Below are positions 22,281 through 35,800 of a stretch of 64,000 nt of DNA, piece by piece (the stretch's first letter is position 1; every line of letters starts with the position of its first letter). Origin of the DNA: Saccharina japonica. Taxonomy: Eukaryota; Sar; Phaeophyceae; Laminariales; Laminariaceae. The stretch covers positions 1 to 64,000 of the forward strand of contig MEHQ01003884.1 in the NCBI GenBank assembly GCA_008828725.1. The letters run 5' to 3'. A program made the position numbers and the translations under genes. The notes below the pieces were generated by a model. The model was not told the origin of the DNA and made no database searches. It was given only the letters and a program-made list of their open reading frames with translations.

Positions 22281-24271
22281 ACGAGCCCTGGATTTGTTTC
22301 ACGGAAGAACTCGTGGAGAAATCTTCCACACGATGGTCGTAGCATATTTATATACCATACGAGTAGAAGAAGTGAAAGCTTTCATGGCAGAAAAAATGGA
22401 ACATCCATCGAAGTGATAAAAGCTTATTGGATGCGTCTAGGCTCGGGAAGGCATCAGTCGAGGACGGTCAAGAGGGGAGCACACAGCTCATAGAAAGAAC
22501 ACGCAGATATATATTACAAGGTTGGCTTCATACCACAAGCATCCCGGTGCGGGCACCTCACAGTAGAGGAGAAGTAGGAGAAGTAATTTAATACACACAG
22601 ATGATTTCGCTTGCGCCACATCATATCTGCCAGTCACGCGCAGGAATATGAATCCCGTCAACCAATCAAACGGGTCCACTCCGCTTGTCATATCAATCAA
22701 TGTCATCAACCATATATGACTCCTCAATCCACGATAAACTTATGTCGATCTCCGAATCACAACCAACAAGCTTGCATAAAAGTAATAAATCTTCCATTGA
22801 AGCTGGGATTGGCAGCTTAAGTGGAAGCCTCCGCGAGCTTCCACGAGCTTTTGCTTCGCCACCTAACTACTGTATCATGGTGTCCATCCAACTCACAAGC
22901 CTACTGTTGTTTTCTGTTAATTTCACAACAACATAATCTTGACATTTATTTTCACCCACATGATTTCACTTGTAGTGTTATGCTGCCGCTGCCGTTTGCA
23001 TAGCATGGTACAAGTCCAGCAGTAACTACTGCGTACGATAATATTAGTCGCGGGCTTACAGTCACAGCCAATTCCCGGGTTTCAGTCCGGCGGAGGCGAT
23101 GGCGGCGTCATGGGCGCGGGCGCCAAGCCCAGCGCCTTGGCGCTGCTATGTGTAGCCCTCGTCGATGGGCTTGATATTTAGTGCCATGCTCTCCAGGTTT
23201 ATTCTGACTATCCTCTTGTCGCGGGAAATCGGTTAGGCAAACAAGAATTCTCTCGTCTTGCATAAACTGCGCCAGGCATTCTGACGAAAAACCTGGAACC
23301 AGTTAAGTACCAAATCTACATGACAGCAGCATGTTCTTCTTGTTGGGTTTCGATTTTTCCACCAACTTTGCCACCGATTTCTGCCACTGATGGTCACCCA
23401 TCACTTCGTCCCCTCTGCTCGTAGTGCCTTCGGGAACACCCCAAACGCAACCGCGTATGGAAGAGAGGGATGCCGCTTGCCCTAGGAAAGCACGTTGCAT
23501 GTATAGTTGTGCGTTGCTTGTGTGCTGTTCGCGGATGTATGAGTTCAACCGCTGTGGGGCAGAGACACACGACATGATTCGACAGCGCGCATCTCTGCCG
23601 CTGCATCGGTGTGTGTAACGCGCAGGCGTCATCTATCACCCTGTTTCAGATAACTCGCGAAGCGCGATAGAGCAGTAGGCAATCCGATCTATATCGTATA
23701 TACCCCCTCGGGTGCTTGGGTGCAAGACACAATGTTGCCGGTGCGAAGCTGGAACGCATGTGGTCAAGGTGAAGCAGCCACGGCAAAAACATATAGGTTT
23801 GGACTGGGGTTCCGACGTTCCTCCCGCGTCCCGAACGGAAGAGACGACTCGTGGTGAACAGTGGTGCCCCGGTCTTCAGTCTATACCGGCAAGTCGTCTC
23901 AGCACATAGTTTTGTGAGGAAATCCAGTAAAATTTCAGCCTCCAAAAGCCGCGCACGCCATCCCAAAAGGAAGGAGGCGTTCGCCGGTATCATCATCTCA
24001 AATGTAACCGTTAAACGCGTTGGGGGGACCGTGGTATTTTATAGCGACCCCAAAACCAACCCGGTTCGATACTTTTCAACAGCGTAGGGCTATAGGGGTG
24101 CGCTGCAGTGTACACATCCACAACAACTCGCTGCGCGGGTGTCGTACGCCCCCCCCCCCTGCGGTTCGCTTCGGACACACCACCTACCCCCAGCCCCAGC
24201 AGGGCGGGCTGCTTACTCGTGTGGCTGATGCTGTAACCGTCGTTTCGTTTCGACACTTTCCCCCTCTATAC
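22281..24271. other. No recognised gene
   Basis: I find no convincing exon. Bases 23438-23600 resemble sequences at 8003-8170 and 53850-54130, so this is probably 3' flank shared by the duplicated 7TM-RGS units. Confidence 0.4.
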
Positions 24272-24389
24272 TATTATGGGGGACCACAGTAGTAAATAGG
24301 ACCAAATATTGTTAGTATAAAATGTGAAATATGTAGTTTTTTTTTGTGTGTACGGTAAATCCTATTTTCTACGCCCCCCCCCCGTAATA
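24272..24389. mobile_element. MITE copy M4
   Basis: The left end ATTATGGGGGACCACAGTAG and right end CCCCCCCCCGTAATAC with AAATCCTATTTTCTACG place this in the MITE family. The interior has ACCAAATATTGTTAGTA, shared with copy M2. Confidence 0.7.
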
Positions 24390-24622
24390 CGGTAGGGGTG
24401 CACCCTATTGTTTTTCGAGCCTTCGCGATTGAGGAGCTAAATACCTCACCAAAAAACTGACGGCCCCCCCTCGGCGCTTCGCGCTTGGTGCTAGCAATGT
24501 CTGCCTGGTCGGGGAAAACCCGACATGCTCCGTTCCGGAATTGTAGAGATGTGAGGGTCTATAGTCATACGACTACAGCCATGTATGAATGTGAAGTACA
24601 CCCCCCCCTCGTCTCGAAAGGG

Positions 24623-24687
24623 GGATGCGTGGTCAATGGTCTAGTGATTAAGGCAAACAACAAAAGAGTACGCCCCCCCCTCCCCTG
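24623..24687 (+). repeat. tRNA-like A-box fragment next to a C run
   Basis: ATGCGTGGTCAATGGTCTAG with TGATTAAGGC looks like the 5' half of a tRNA or tRNA-derived SINE (A-box pattern). No B box follows; a C run does. A related unit is at 29357-29418. It is too incomplete to call a tRNA. Confidence 0.35.
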
Positions 24688-26574
24688 AAAGTGCCATCCG
24701 ATGGGACAACCCCATGGTCTACAGCAGGTGTCACGAAAAACACAGACGAATGGTGTTCCAGTATTTTTAGGCAGTTCCTGAGTCAAGGATGCCTAGTAAA
24801 GTCAGAAAATATTTTGGCCAAAACTAATTTCCTGCCCCATCGCAGCATGCGTCTAATAATCGAGTTATTGGAGTCGTAAAGGGCTTAGCTGCGTGTGCCG
24901 ACGGGGGTCGGTGGTCATGCCACGAGCTTCCGACTTCTCCCGCGGTGATACGGGCACACCAGATCCGACGACGACAATATTTTTGATCTACTCGTACATA
25001 TAAAGAACACCTCTCGATGACGCCGAATTGCGCTTTGCAGGTTTTTCAAGCCATGTCGGTGGGCCAACTACGTGGTGTAATATATCGCATTCGTAGCAAT
25101 GCGCTTTGTATTGTTTAGGCGTCGCAAGTTCGCTGGCCCAAACCTCCACACACCGGACAGACCACGGGACTCTCACTTCGTTATCCAGATCTCTCAAAGA
25201 CGCATCGCTCTCTATATGTATATTCCTGATCTATACGGTCTAGCTCATGCTACCGGGTGGGAGCCGTGTAACGTGCACGATCTATCACAGGTTTCCCGAG
25301 TCGCATATGTTCTACAGTATACACATCCTGCACAGCATCTCACTCCGGCAAGTTGTGATCTAGATGATCTACCTCAATATATCTCGTTTCTGTCTTATGT
25401 GTCCAAACATGCCGCAGTTAGCGGAGCAGGGTGCTTGTGACGTTTTCCGGGCGCTGATCTATAGGGAGGCGTTCCTGCTTCTTATTGCTTTGATAATCCT
25501 CCCATGGGCGTGTTTACGTAAATACTAAGCTCACTACACTTACAGTAATACCCACATAGAAAACTGTTGTCGGGGTGTCAACCTTAACTCTGCTGCGGAC
25601 CACAACGATTGCGGTGCCGCCGTGGCAACGGCAGAGCAAGCTGCCGTAATCTCGGATGCGTCAGTATGTCCGCCCGACCTAACCCTACGTTGTTATTTGT
25701 AGCCAAAAGGCACCCGCGTTGCGGCTCGCAATCCGGGGCGGGGGCGCCCTACAATGTCACAAATGAAACCGCTGGCGACGGCAGTACCGCGGTGGAATAG
25801 CTTCGGACCGATTGCAGCCTACCCTTGCCCCCGCTCGTAACATCGAGCTCTAGTTGCGTATCCGTCCCGGCGAGCCACATGAAAACACATGTAAGTTGCA
25901 AGTAAAGGGGAGGGTGGCGATGGGCGATTGGGAAGCGAAATAACGGAGGGTAAGATGGCTTTCGCGAGGGTGCAAGGAAGATGTTGTCGCTAAGCGCGAT
26001 TGTGGTGCTCGCTCCGAAGGTAGAGCCCTTCTTCCTTGGTGGTGAGATTGTACAGTCATCGATTTTTTCTTACGTGAGCGAAAATTATGTCGCGAGGTAT
26101 CTCAGGTAAAGCCCTGTGGCATGCATTGCACAGCAGCACCAGCCTCTCATCACCTGAAACGATACGAAAGCTTGCAAGCGAGAATATACTCGCCCCTCTC
26201 TCTTCCCCGCCCACTCACAATGCGCGACCTTTGTATGCAGGCATTCTTTCACGAGCATGAAGTCTTTTATCTTTCATGTTGTTTGTTTTCATAACGAGTC
26301 GTGATCTCAATCCATCTTTCTAAGATTATTAAGTAAGTTTCGGTCCCCCAGTTGTCGCCAAATACGTCGTCTATATAGCTCTCCACGAAAATGCCACGTT
26401 GCGCGCCGGCAAGATTCGTGTGGTGTTTTTGCTGTTCGTTAACAACTGCAGCACCCTCTGACATAACAGTATACGTGGAACGTTGTGGCGACGGCCACGC
26501 CGATCGTTCCCTATCACCCTCGTGCGGGCAGTCGCACGCCACAAAACCCTGCTGTCTCTCCTTCCGTGACCCAC
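24688..26574. other. 3' side of 7TM-RGS gene 2; tail exon not found
   Basis: The last exon of gene 2 should be here. A minus-strand segment near 26150-26056 lies between a good acceptor (GTTTCAG) and donor (GTAAGAAA) and is open, reading GDERLVLLCNACHRALPEIP. A similar sequence lies at about 9560-9690 on the plus strand, opposite to gene 1, so I do not call it the tail. Confidence 0.35.
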
Positions 26575-29500
26575 CGGTGCTCCGATGCGTCCTGGTCTCG
26601 AACTGTCTCATTGCGGGGGTGAGCTTGAACTTGACCAAGAGGTTCTGCTCAAGCATCAGGACGATTTCTCTCACTGGGGCGTCTAGAATGTTGCGTCTCG
26701 TATCCTCTCGAAGGCTCGTGAACGAAGGTCTGTCATAGTGTCCGAATCGCGCAGAGGTCACAGCAAGTTGAGGCATTGCAATCTGAAGATGGGGTGCAAG
26801 ACGGTTATCACCGGGACAGCAGCCGATAAACCTACAGTGCCAGGTACAGTGCAGTACAGCAGTACTGTAGTTACGGGGCACAGCATTTCCCGAGAAGTGT
26901 GCTTTCCATGTGGTGTTGTACGTTTCTCTCGCGGGTATGCACGTCCCTCACCGCGTCTTGAATTGCAATATTTGTTCTCGCATCTTGCTGCCGAGATTAA
27001 TCTCCTGAGGAGACCTGGGCCGAAGGTAGCGACCGACGATGGCGATGAAACTCGTAAACTGCTCGTGTGGGTTGGTCAATTCCTGGGCCGAGCGAGTATT
27101 GCGATCACGGGTCGGAGGGGTTGTGTTTGCGGGAATGATGGATTTGTCGTACTCTACGCGTCGTTCGTAAGCCCGTTGCTCGATAATACAGAGTCTCGTT
27201 TTCACCATAAAAAAAAGGGCAGCGGCCAAAAACAGGTACACCTGGTCTGTTCGGGGCCAAACACAGGTACATACTAAAATCAAGTTTAAAACCCACCCCA
27301 CGAACCTGCCGTTCCTTGCAACGCAAAGTAGAGTTTTTTTTATGTTCTTCGTGCTCGCCTGGTGGCTACGTATACGAGTAGCTGCTATTACTAGTACGAG
27401 GAACGAACGCCTGCTGCTGTATTCTCCCTTCTCAGCTTGCGAGACCCCTGGTATTCCAAGTCAACCACAATCCCGAAGGGCAGCCTTCTATCTCGTATTA
27501 TTTCGGCGGAGGTGTGCAGGCAGATATGTGTGTCGCTCGAGTGGCATGTGGTGCGAGGTGCGAAGGGAGGAGGGGGTCTCCGCGTACGTCGGCATTTGTA
27601 TAGGGGGTATAGGGTGGAACTATGAAGGGCTTAAACACGACACAAAAAAGGTGAAAGTCAAGCAGAGTAGATAAAACCAGGTATACCTGGGTTTTAAAGA
27701 GGCAAAAACAGGTACAACGAGTTTTTGACCAATGGCAGGGCACGTGGAGTGCGTTTTTGACTTGCATTTTAAGTATGTACCTGTTTTGGCCACAAACGGA
27801 CCAGGTATACCTTTTTTTGGCCGCTGCCCTAAAACAAATGTGCTACCCGATGAACAATCCCATGGTCTACTGCGGGGGAGGGGTGGATAAAATTAATGAA
27901 AACAAAATCAAGTTCTCGAGTTAGTGTGAATTCATTAGTTTCTACCTACAAGGCACGCGATTTGCACGTTCAATATGCTGACACGCTGCTGTCAACGAAA
28001 AAAGCCGGCGCTGGGCGCCGGCTTATTAGCTGCTACTCAGGTTTGGCCTTACTTCGTATAGCATGTGCTTGAAACACCGTTGGTCCGCACGCCTGCCATG
28101 AGCCGCTGTATCGCTGTATCGTGTAGTTGGTTCACAGAGGAGCCGAACGGTATACCTTGTATGCCACGGAGTCCACGAGGAAGTCCCAACTCTCCATGCA
28201 CAAGTTTTGCCTACAGAAATCTCCGAACAGTTCCGCGATCTCCCCGCCCTCCCGAGCGAAATCCAAGACCCCCTCGTTGGAACGAACGGATGGAGACGTT
28301 GGACCCTCTATCGGCACCACATACGCCCTCCCGGTGTTGGACCACCCGTAGTAATCATACACGGGGACCAGAACGCTGCCGCAGAGGTCGGAAGTCGAAA
28401 CAACAAGGGAACAGATGCGGGTGTGTTTCGTTTCCACGGCGAGGGCCATGAGGGACTCCGAGGTCCATTCGTGACGGATATGGCTGTCTAGAATAGCTAC
28501 GGCAGGTAATGAGGCTGCACTGTTTGAGCCCAAAGAATGCCTCACCGACGGAACGCCTCAACTATTGCCATTCTCAAACTACCCAATATCTTTGGATCTG
28601 ATGTATTGGTACTGGTAGGTGCTACGGACAAATACTTCGTTGTAAACGTGGCCCATAGGACCGTACATCGGGTCTTGGCTGATATGTTTTAATTAATCAA
28701 AATCGTTTTGTTTGGGGTGAGGGCTTTAGAGCTCCTCAAGTGAGGGGTGTCAGAAACGTTGGACGCTTCGTTTGTTTTTTTAGCACGCGTCTGTCGGTGG
28801 TGAGGTTCCATTGGGACGGCTGTGCACTGCAGTTCAAAGCGCTCTCAAGGAGTACATGGACACCGCTCGCGCTAAATGGCAAGGTGACACGACAAAGCGC
28901 ACGCCGCGTGTGAAGCGACCTCGAGAAAGCGACTCTCTGCTGGAATGAACATGTTTTTCGTGCTACAATCGTATGTCTCGCACACGAAATAACTGATGTC
29001 TCGGGGGTCCGCATGGTCCCGGCGTCGGCGAGGATGCTTGGAACGCTTACGTCCCTGGGAGTGGCGAGATGAGTACATGGAAGCAAGCTCACGTATCCCC
29101 TTCAACACGGACAATGTAGAGCCGAGGCTAGTGTAGGGCTGACTGGGTGATCATTGCACCGTTTCCAGACATGAATGCCGTTGTTAATGTCATTTTTTGC
29201 GGCCTACCGTAGGAAGAGAGCGATACAGCGAGGGTGCAGTGCACGAATAGGCGTTAGGGCCAACGACTTACATTTTCTTAGGCAAGAGACCTCGATGGCC
29301 GTGTCGAGTTGGACGGGAAACGCTGACAAAGAGGAGACGGGCAACTCGTCTCGAAAGGCATGCGTGGTCGATGGTCAAATGACTAAGGCAAGAAACAAAT
29401 GAGTACCCCCCCCCCCGGGCCAGTCAGCTGGGTGATGGTATAAGTTAGATATATGCAGCAACTGCTTGAAATAGTGGCTTCAAGCTGGGGTGCAGTGAAA

Positions 29501-32500
29501 CTTACGCGGTAGCGAAGAGGTCTATGCAAGCAGAGTCATACATGCTTATCAATACAGTCGGTAAGGTTCGACGGCCGTTGAGAATGTGCCTAATACGCTT
29601 CTCACTGACGCATGCCAGCACCTCGAACGGTAACTTGTCAGGCATGTTGCGGAAGACTCCCGAAATGCCTCGTACGGTAGGCGTGTTTCTCGTTTGCCAA
29701 TGCGTGGACCCTTCTCCCCGGAAGCTCGTGCGCAGACAACTTGGAGTTGGGTGCGCAATTCAGTACGGTAGCGAGGTAGGCTTGCAGTGACAGCGTGTGC
29801 GAGGTGCACAAGAAAGCGTGCTCGCGACATATGCGTGTGCTGCTTGGAAATTCTTAACAGTCCGCATACGCCACGCTTGACGCGAAGTGTGACAATTATC
29901 TTTGGCGAAAAGTAGCAGAGCGTACCCCCAGTCCGTGGGGCGTTACACGCATGGAAAAACGCCAGAGAAAACATGGAGCGGCATGCTTTTCAGCGCCCCG
30001 CAATATGTATGAACCTCTGCGCCTACAACAGCGGGTACTCGGCGCCGTACACCGCAACCTTTCGGGCATATTGTGCCTGCCACATGCACGGTTCGGTATA
30101 GAGCACCGGACGTATGGAGCCTCATGACAGTTAGGTACACCCTTGCCGAATCATGCATCTCCCATGCGGATATTTCGCTAATAGGTTATGTGCCCCGAAT
30201 CGTGTAAGCACCTCACAGTTGCGAGCCTCGAGGTACACCGAGAAACTACTACCTCAGGCCCAAGCTGCTGCCTTCGCCGCCAGCCTCACCGCAGAGCTGG
30301 TAAGGGCCATTCTTACCGGAGCCATGAAATTCCAAAATTTCCAATAATAATAATGTTTTCGCGCAATTTTTGTGTATTTCCATTTTTTTCCATTTTGTTT
30401 TTCCATTTATTGGAACGCGAAGCCTTCCAATCATTTTTCTCTCTGAAGAATTTCCAAAAATTGGAAATGTTTCCTCTTTTTCCTCTTGTTTTCGGAAACA
30501 AATATTGGAAGCTATGGGAAAAAGCTGCTCGATAAGAATGTCCCTAAGAGCTGAATGTCAACTTCGCTCCGAACACCAAACGTTTCATTACCCACCTCCA
30601 GTAGAGCAGGTTGGAGAAGGAGAAGAATACCACCATTTCCATAAACAAATGGAGAGCGCGCGAGTCCTCAAGAACGCTCGCGTTCAGCAACTCCTGAACT
30701 ATCGATCTGGTCACTTTTGGTGGACGAGTCAAGGGCAACCAAAACGGTAGACAGGCGAAATCACAAGACGGTAGTTTGGTGCGGCAGAGCTTCCCACATA
30801 CCGCTATTCGCTTTCAGCAAATAAAAAGCAAAATGACAGTGTGTTAACTCTACGACAATGCAGCTGGCTTGTATCGATGTTATCACGACAAAACGCGTAC
30901 CCAGGTATATATCTGGTAGCAAATGTTGAGGCCCTGCTTAGAACGTTACGCATAGGGCCATATGCTTTTTTTGTGAACATCGATTCAGCACCGGCCAGAC
31001 CCTTCCAACATGAACAGTTGGTTCGGTCTGACACACGCTGCTTCACTCCATCAGCGGGTGACATCGTCAGCACAGTCAATAGCACCCTTTGTTTCCGCTA
31101 CTACTGGAGTGAACACGACACACCTCCTCCGGCCATAATGGGCACGATCACGTGCACGATCTCCGGCCCGATTCCAAATATGTCCTGCCCCTTCATGAGC
31201 TTGAACATGATGAAGACCGTTGGTCCGACACCTAGGAGGAGCGTGAGCTCAGTCGCCCGTCTCTCGTTAAAGAAGAAGCAACCATAGTGGTCCCTGTCAT
31301 CCACAACCCCGTCAAGGCACAGTTTACGTCGGTCGGCGGGATGCCATTATTTGTGTGACGGACGCGGTCAATAGGTTGGAATGCGCAGTCATTGGTCAGG
31401 CGTGGATTTGTTGGGAGGCATGGCCATATACACGCTTGCCGGCATGCGCGTGTTCGCGGAGTTTCTGCACGTGACATTGTGGTGCACGTGCTAGTTCAGA
31501 GGCTTGGCACGAACTAACTGCTGCTAGGCGGGATCGTGAGCTTTGCTCGGAAGAAATGTATGATACTGAAAAGGGTGGCTCACTCTGCGCCACGACGAAG
31601 AAGTCAAAATGTCATACGAAGTATTACTGTGAATACAAAAGTTAGACATTTGAGTTGGATTCTACCAGTTGAGGTTGTAATCTTGGTGGGCGTTATAACT
31701 ACAGCATCCTCCGCCACTCGCGGCTCGGTACACGCTTTACGGCTACGCAGAGGTAGGTAGATGTACTCGGCCGGGTCGTTGTGCTGATCGGCATACAGCA
31801 ATGATGCTTGAGCTTGCCCGCGGAGATTGATCAGTTACGTACGCCGTTCGATTGCTGTTGCCTCGACGACCAACGATTGGAAAATATCGACTATTACCAA
31901 GAGTCTTTTCAATACGATTGACTACAGTAGTACCCAATAACCTTTTCTTGTAACTTTCCATACTGCTGTATATACGCCGCATATCGATGACTGTACTAAT
32001 ATCAAGTAACTAGACGTAGCGTGGATATACTATGTGAAATGCTGTTTGCCGTGCTTACGTACCAATCATGCGTATATATACTCTTACCACAATAATAGTT
32101 ATCCTCGCTACAGTACTATTGCACGCATTGACTCCGGTAAATAGGCTGCCCATCGCACCTATCTTCTACAGATCATTTTGTTATGCCTATCAGCGATTCG
32201 GCAGGCTAATGGCTACCGGCTACTGCTGCTAAGCAAAGTTTCTACGTCAACATTGCACGCTTTGAACGCCGGAGAGCACCACAGTAGCAAGTTTCATCGT
32301 CACTACTTGCCAATATCTGCAGTTGTTGTACCTTGCGTAGCGTTCCGGCATGTTGTACAAGACGAGAAAGGCTCCGATGACAACCCCCGTCCCTATAATT
32401 ACCGATATCTTGGCGATGTTCCTCTGCTTGACGTATCGGGCGTATTTTAGGCGGTATTGCGTGTTAAACAATACCACGAGTCGACAGGCGCGAAGGCAGT

Positions 32501-32524
32501 ACGGTAGCAAGCCGGCCGCAATCC
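26575..32524 (-). CDS. 7TM-RGS receptor gene 2 (exons 2-7)
   Basis: Six minus-strand exons: 32524-32332, 31293-31124, 30713-30596, 28375-28156, 27082-26952 and 26729-26575. Each has exactly the same length and phase as in genes 1 and 3, and an open frame. Exon 2 gives helix 3 end and helix 4 (NTQYRLKYARYVKQRN, LVLYNMPERYAR). Exon 3 gives YGCFFFNERRATEL and FGIGPEIVHVIVPI. Exon 4 gives the seventh helix (MEMVVFFSFSNLLYW). Exons 5-7 give the RGS domain (FGDFCRQNLCMESWDFLVD, RYLRPRSPQEINLGSKM, LMLEQNLLVKFKLTPAM). The only exon 1 in the right orientation is at 48936-48693, 16.2 kb upstream across the palindrome. Exons 2-4 lie in its left arm, whose outer edge falls in intron 4. Intron 5 carries a 613-bp TIR element. 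Confidence 0.75.
27217..27829 (+). mobile_element. Non-autonomous TIR element, copy 1 (613 bp)
   Basis: The ends are inverted: GGGCAGCGGCCAAAAACAGG at the left and TTTTTTTGGCCGCTGCCC at the right. The match continues inwards for about 65 bp (AGGTACACCTGGTC, CAGGTACATACT against AGTATGTACCTG, GACCAGGTATACCT). The interior of about 480 bp shows no transposase. It is nearly collinear with 59020-59631. It lies in intron 5 of 7TM-RGS gene 2. No clear target duplication is visible because the flanks are A-rich. Confidence 0.75.
28002..28024. other. Perfect GC hairpin in gene 2 intron 5
   Basis: A 10-bp perfect stem AAGCCGGCGC with TGG loop and complement GCGCCGGCTT, followed by ATTA. It resembles a bacterial terminator, but the context is a eukaryotic intron, so no function is claimed. 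Confidence 0.5.
29357..29418 (+). repeat. tRNA-like fragment next to a C run, second copy
   Basis: GGCATGCGTGGTCGATGGTC and TGACTAAGGCAAGAAAC followed by GAGTACCCCCC are collinear with 24623-24687, including the preceding CGTCTCGAAAG. This is a dispersed tRNA-derived fragment. Confidence 0.4.
30105..30540. mobile_element. AT-rich insertion in gene 2 intron 4
   Basis: Sequence just 3' of exon 4 is alignable between genes 1, 2 and 3 (for example CACATACACGGTTCG at 13908 and CACATGCACGGTTCGG at 30090). In gene 2 that alignment is interrupted by about 430 bp with GGAAA/TTTCC-rich inverted words. I infer an insertion; its family is unknown and no ends were proven. Confidence 0.35.
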
Positions 32525-32867
32525 CTTGAGGCGAAAAGGAAGGTTGGGACGAGGAAACGACGGGAAGGAAAATCAGGCCAGTCCGAGAGCGCACGAACGA
32601 TCTCTGTTCTAGGAGCGCTTGGTAAGGATATACAAATGTAGTACACGCCCACATAATCTAAACTTCTGGCTGCGCCGTTGCCTTGAGTGCACCCCCGGTT
32701 GACTCTTTAAGGTGCGATTAATTTGACGGGTTGTTTTGCTCATGTGTGCTTCGTCCGTGTGGTCATGTGAACGCACTTAAGGCGCACACAAACAGGGACT
32801 TGAATCTTGTAGCAGGGGCCTTTTGGTACGATTGTGAAGATGGTTGTGAATCACCTGACGATGGGAC

Positions 32868-35800
32868 TGTGTTGATTCAACCTCGGGCGCAAGACGGGCC
32901 CTTACACAAGCGGACAGGGTCGAGGTGCTGGGGCGCTCCTCATGTAGACATAAACCACGTAGTTGCGTATATATATTATTATTGGACCTCGCAGTAGAGA
33001 CGAAGCGAAGTCAAGCAAGTCAAGTACCCGCAAGCACGGGACCGCACAAATGGAGAAAGCCTCATCAAGTATATGAACTCCCTAATATCTGTAACCACCA
33101 TCGTACCTGTGGTATCTATTGCAAGCACAAACAAAATCCTCCCTGCTTTGCAATCGATATTGTACGACACCACACATCCGCAGTATGCATACCGAACAGG
33201 TGTACAGTCCCATCCACTAGTATCCTTCCTGCATGGTAAACAGTATGGCAATAAAGCATCACAGTATCATAGCATGGTTACACCTCATAGCTGCCCCGAA
33301 AACCACAAATCATCATCCCGAATCAATATCCCATATTCCAAATTCATGTACCGAATGTGGACCACAATGTCCCAAAACCTCAAGCAAATTCAAAGTACCG
33401 AATACCAGAAATTCAAGCAAGTTCATCCAAGTTCAAATACCAAAATCTAAACCATACTGGCTCAAACTTCAACAATCTTCCCAAGACACTCAGCTGGCGA
33501 AACTGGGGACATCTGTCCGCGACAATCAAACGGTCATCAGCTCTGTAAATAGGTCGACACAAGGTTATCGCAGTAGTACTAAACACATCAAGCATCAATA
33601 CATGGGCAAGATTCTCAATACCTGAAAGATCCTCAATACAAATCTCAATACCGTACAATGTATTCTCGGAACTACCAGACCAGCCGTAATCACCATTGGA
33701 TATCTTCCTGACAATCAACAGTACAGCTCCCGATCACGGTACGGCCAAAAAATATATATCCGCACAGTAGTATCCACTATTTTAATCAGTAAACAGGCAG
33801 AATTTTTCAATACCCGAAAACCATCAATCAAAAGCCACAAACCAACCTTAACCCCACAAACCCAATCAGAAACCCAATCAAAATCCTCCATTCTCAAATT
33901 CTCGTTCAATCAGTCCGTCAATCAATCAATCAAGGTGTTACGTGCATACCAGAGGGCGTATCCATTACGAAGTGCTCACAGGAAGCCTCAGTAATTTCAA
34001 GTCAGTCTCGACGAAGTGAACAACCCTAAGCTCCGTACACTCATACCTGGTATACCTGGTATACTCACAGCAGTATAGTACTTCTCGTACAACAGCAAAT
34101 ACATCGCAGACAGACAGATACAGCAGTACAACCATATGAGCACGTCTTTCATGTCATCTTCCTCTGCTGGTTTCGGCATAAAACCAGTATTTGTTGTACT
34201 ATGCACGCTGGCTATACCGCTGCGACTCGTATCAAGTAGTAGTTCAGTGCTGCAGTACGACAGCACTTTAGCACAGCATTCAACAAGAAGCGAGCACGGC
34301 ATCGAAACAAAGCACACAACCGAAACAAAATGTCGGCTCGTCAAGTGCTCGTCACGTGCGTACTCAATCCTATCATGCGTGCATCATATATCATCCTCCC
34401 CACGCCCCAAGTCAAGTACGTAGTCTATCATCCCGCGCCAAAGACGCAAAATAGCAGAACCAATTACTCGTATTCAGTATATTCGTAGGTGGTCAACAAG
34501 CCTACTTCTACGACGCACCTGCTACGTACACCTGAACAGCAAGTATCATCGTACCGAAAAGCATCAACAAAAACAAGAACATACTTCAAATCGATCCTTC
34601 CGCAAGCGATCAATAAATCAGCACAAACAAAGCGTATACCTCAATCAGGGCTGAACGGAGGCATGAGCCCACCACCCAGGCGCCATCACGGTCCAGCTTC
34701 CATGCTGGTCCAAACACAACCTTGCTGCAGGTGGTGCTGCTCGTCTCTCCCCCACCCCTTCTTGCTCCCCTGCTGCTGCTGCTGCTGCTCCTGCTGCTCG
34801 TTATCCGGATCATCCCCTTCCTCCTCTTCTTGCTCCTCTTTCTCCTCCTTCCGTTTCTCGTATGATACCAGGGCCCGGTGCGCCAGAACCAAACGGCTCT
34901 CCACTACCAGGGCGTTCTGCTCCGCCTCGAGGCCTAAGCGCATGCCGACCGTGGGTGACGGCGGTGGCAGCGGCAGGGGCGGCGGCGGCAGCAGCGGCGG
35001 TGGCAACGGCTGATGCCCCTGCTGCTCGCCCGTCCCAACGCCGTCCTCTTCGTCTCCTCCATCTCCTCCCCCTTTTCCTCGGTCAACCATCCTTGCCTCT
35101 TCCGCACTCACTCTATGCCCCTCCCCCAGAAACACCCAGCCACTACATGCAACCATCTCTTCATCCACGTCCTCTTTCGCGCATAACATAATTATCTTCG
35201 TCACCGCTGGGTGAGTTTCAACGTGATGCGCAGACGGAGCCACCTTCTCTCGCGCGCCCGGACTCACCCAACAAACCAGCTCAAAGGGGCTACTCTTCTC
35301 AATCAGACGCGGCTGCGGCAGGGCCTCCTTCCCGTCCTGTGCACTGCTGCCGCTCCGAGAGGTCTGCTCTCCACCTAGCTCCTCAGCTTGTTCTTCTTCT
35401 TCTCTCTCTCCGTCACCCATCGTTTCTCCTCTTTCTCCTCCCGTACCTTCCTCATCGAGTTTGGGGGTGGGCGCAGAGCGGGTACGGTTTACAGTAGTGG
35501 TATACGTGCCTGCGTGGGCCTCCTGCCCTTGTCGCCGCACTGTCGTCCCAGCTGTTGTCCTCCTCTGGTCTGCCGCTGTCCTCTCCAAGTCAGCGTGCTG
35601 GGCCTCGATCGTCGTGGCTTCCAGCTTCGCTGCTGCTAACTCTCTCCTCATCGCCTCCATCTCCTCCCGAAGGGCTTCCTCTTTCCTTGCTGCTGCTGTG
35701 AACTGCTGCTGCTCCAGCTGCTGCTGTCGCTGCTCGTCTGCGTTGCTCGTGCCTCGAACAGCAAGCGGGTCCACCAGCGTCGGCTCACGTCTGGCCGAGG

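Noticed and set aside
28002-28024. Rho-independent terminator
   Set aside because: The hairpin is perfect but lies within an intron of a eukaryotic gene and is followed by only two T.
34489-35013. 174-codon plus-strand frame with Gly, Ser and Cys runs
   Set aside because: It is the antisense shadow of the LTR-type element's minus-strand frame, crossing its CAG repeat.
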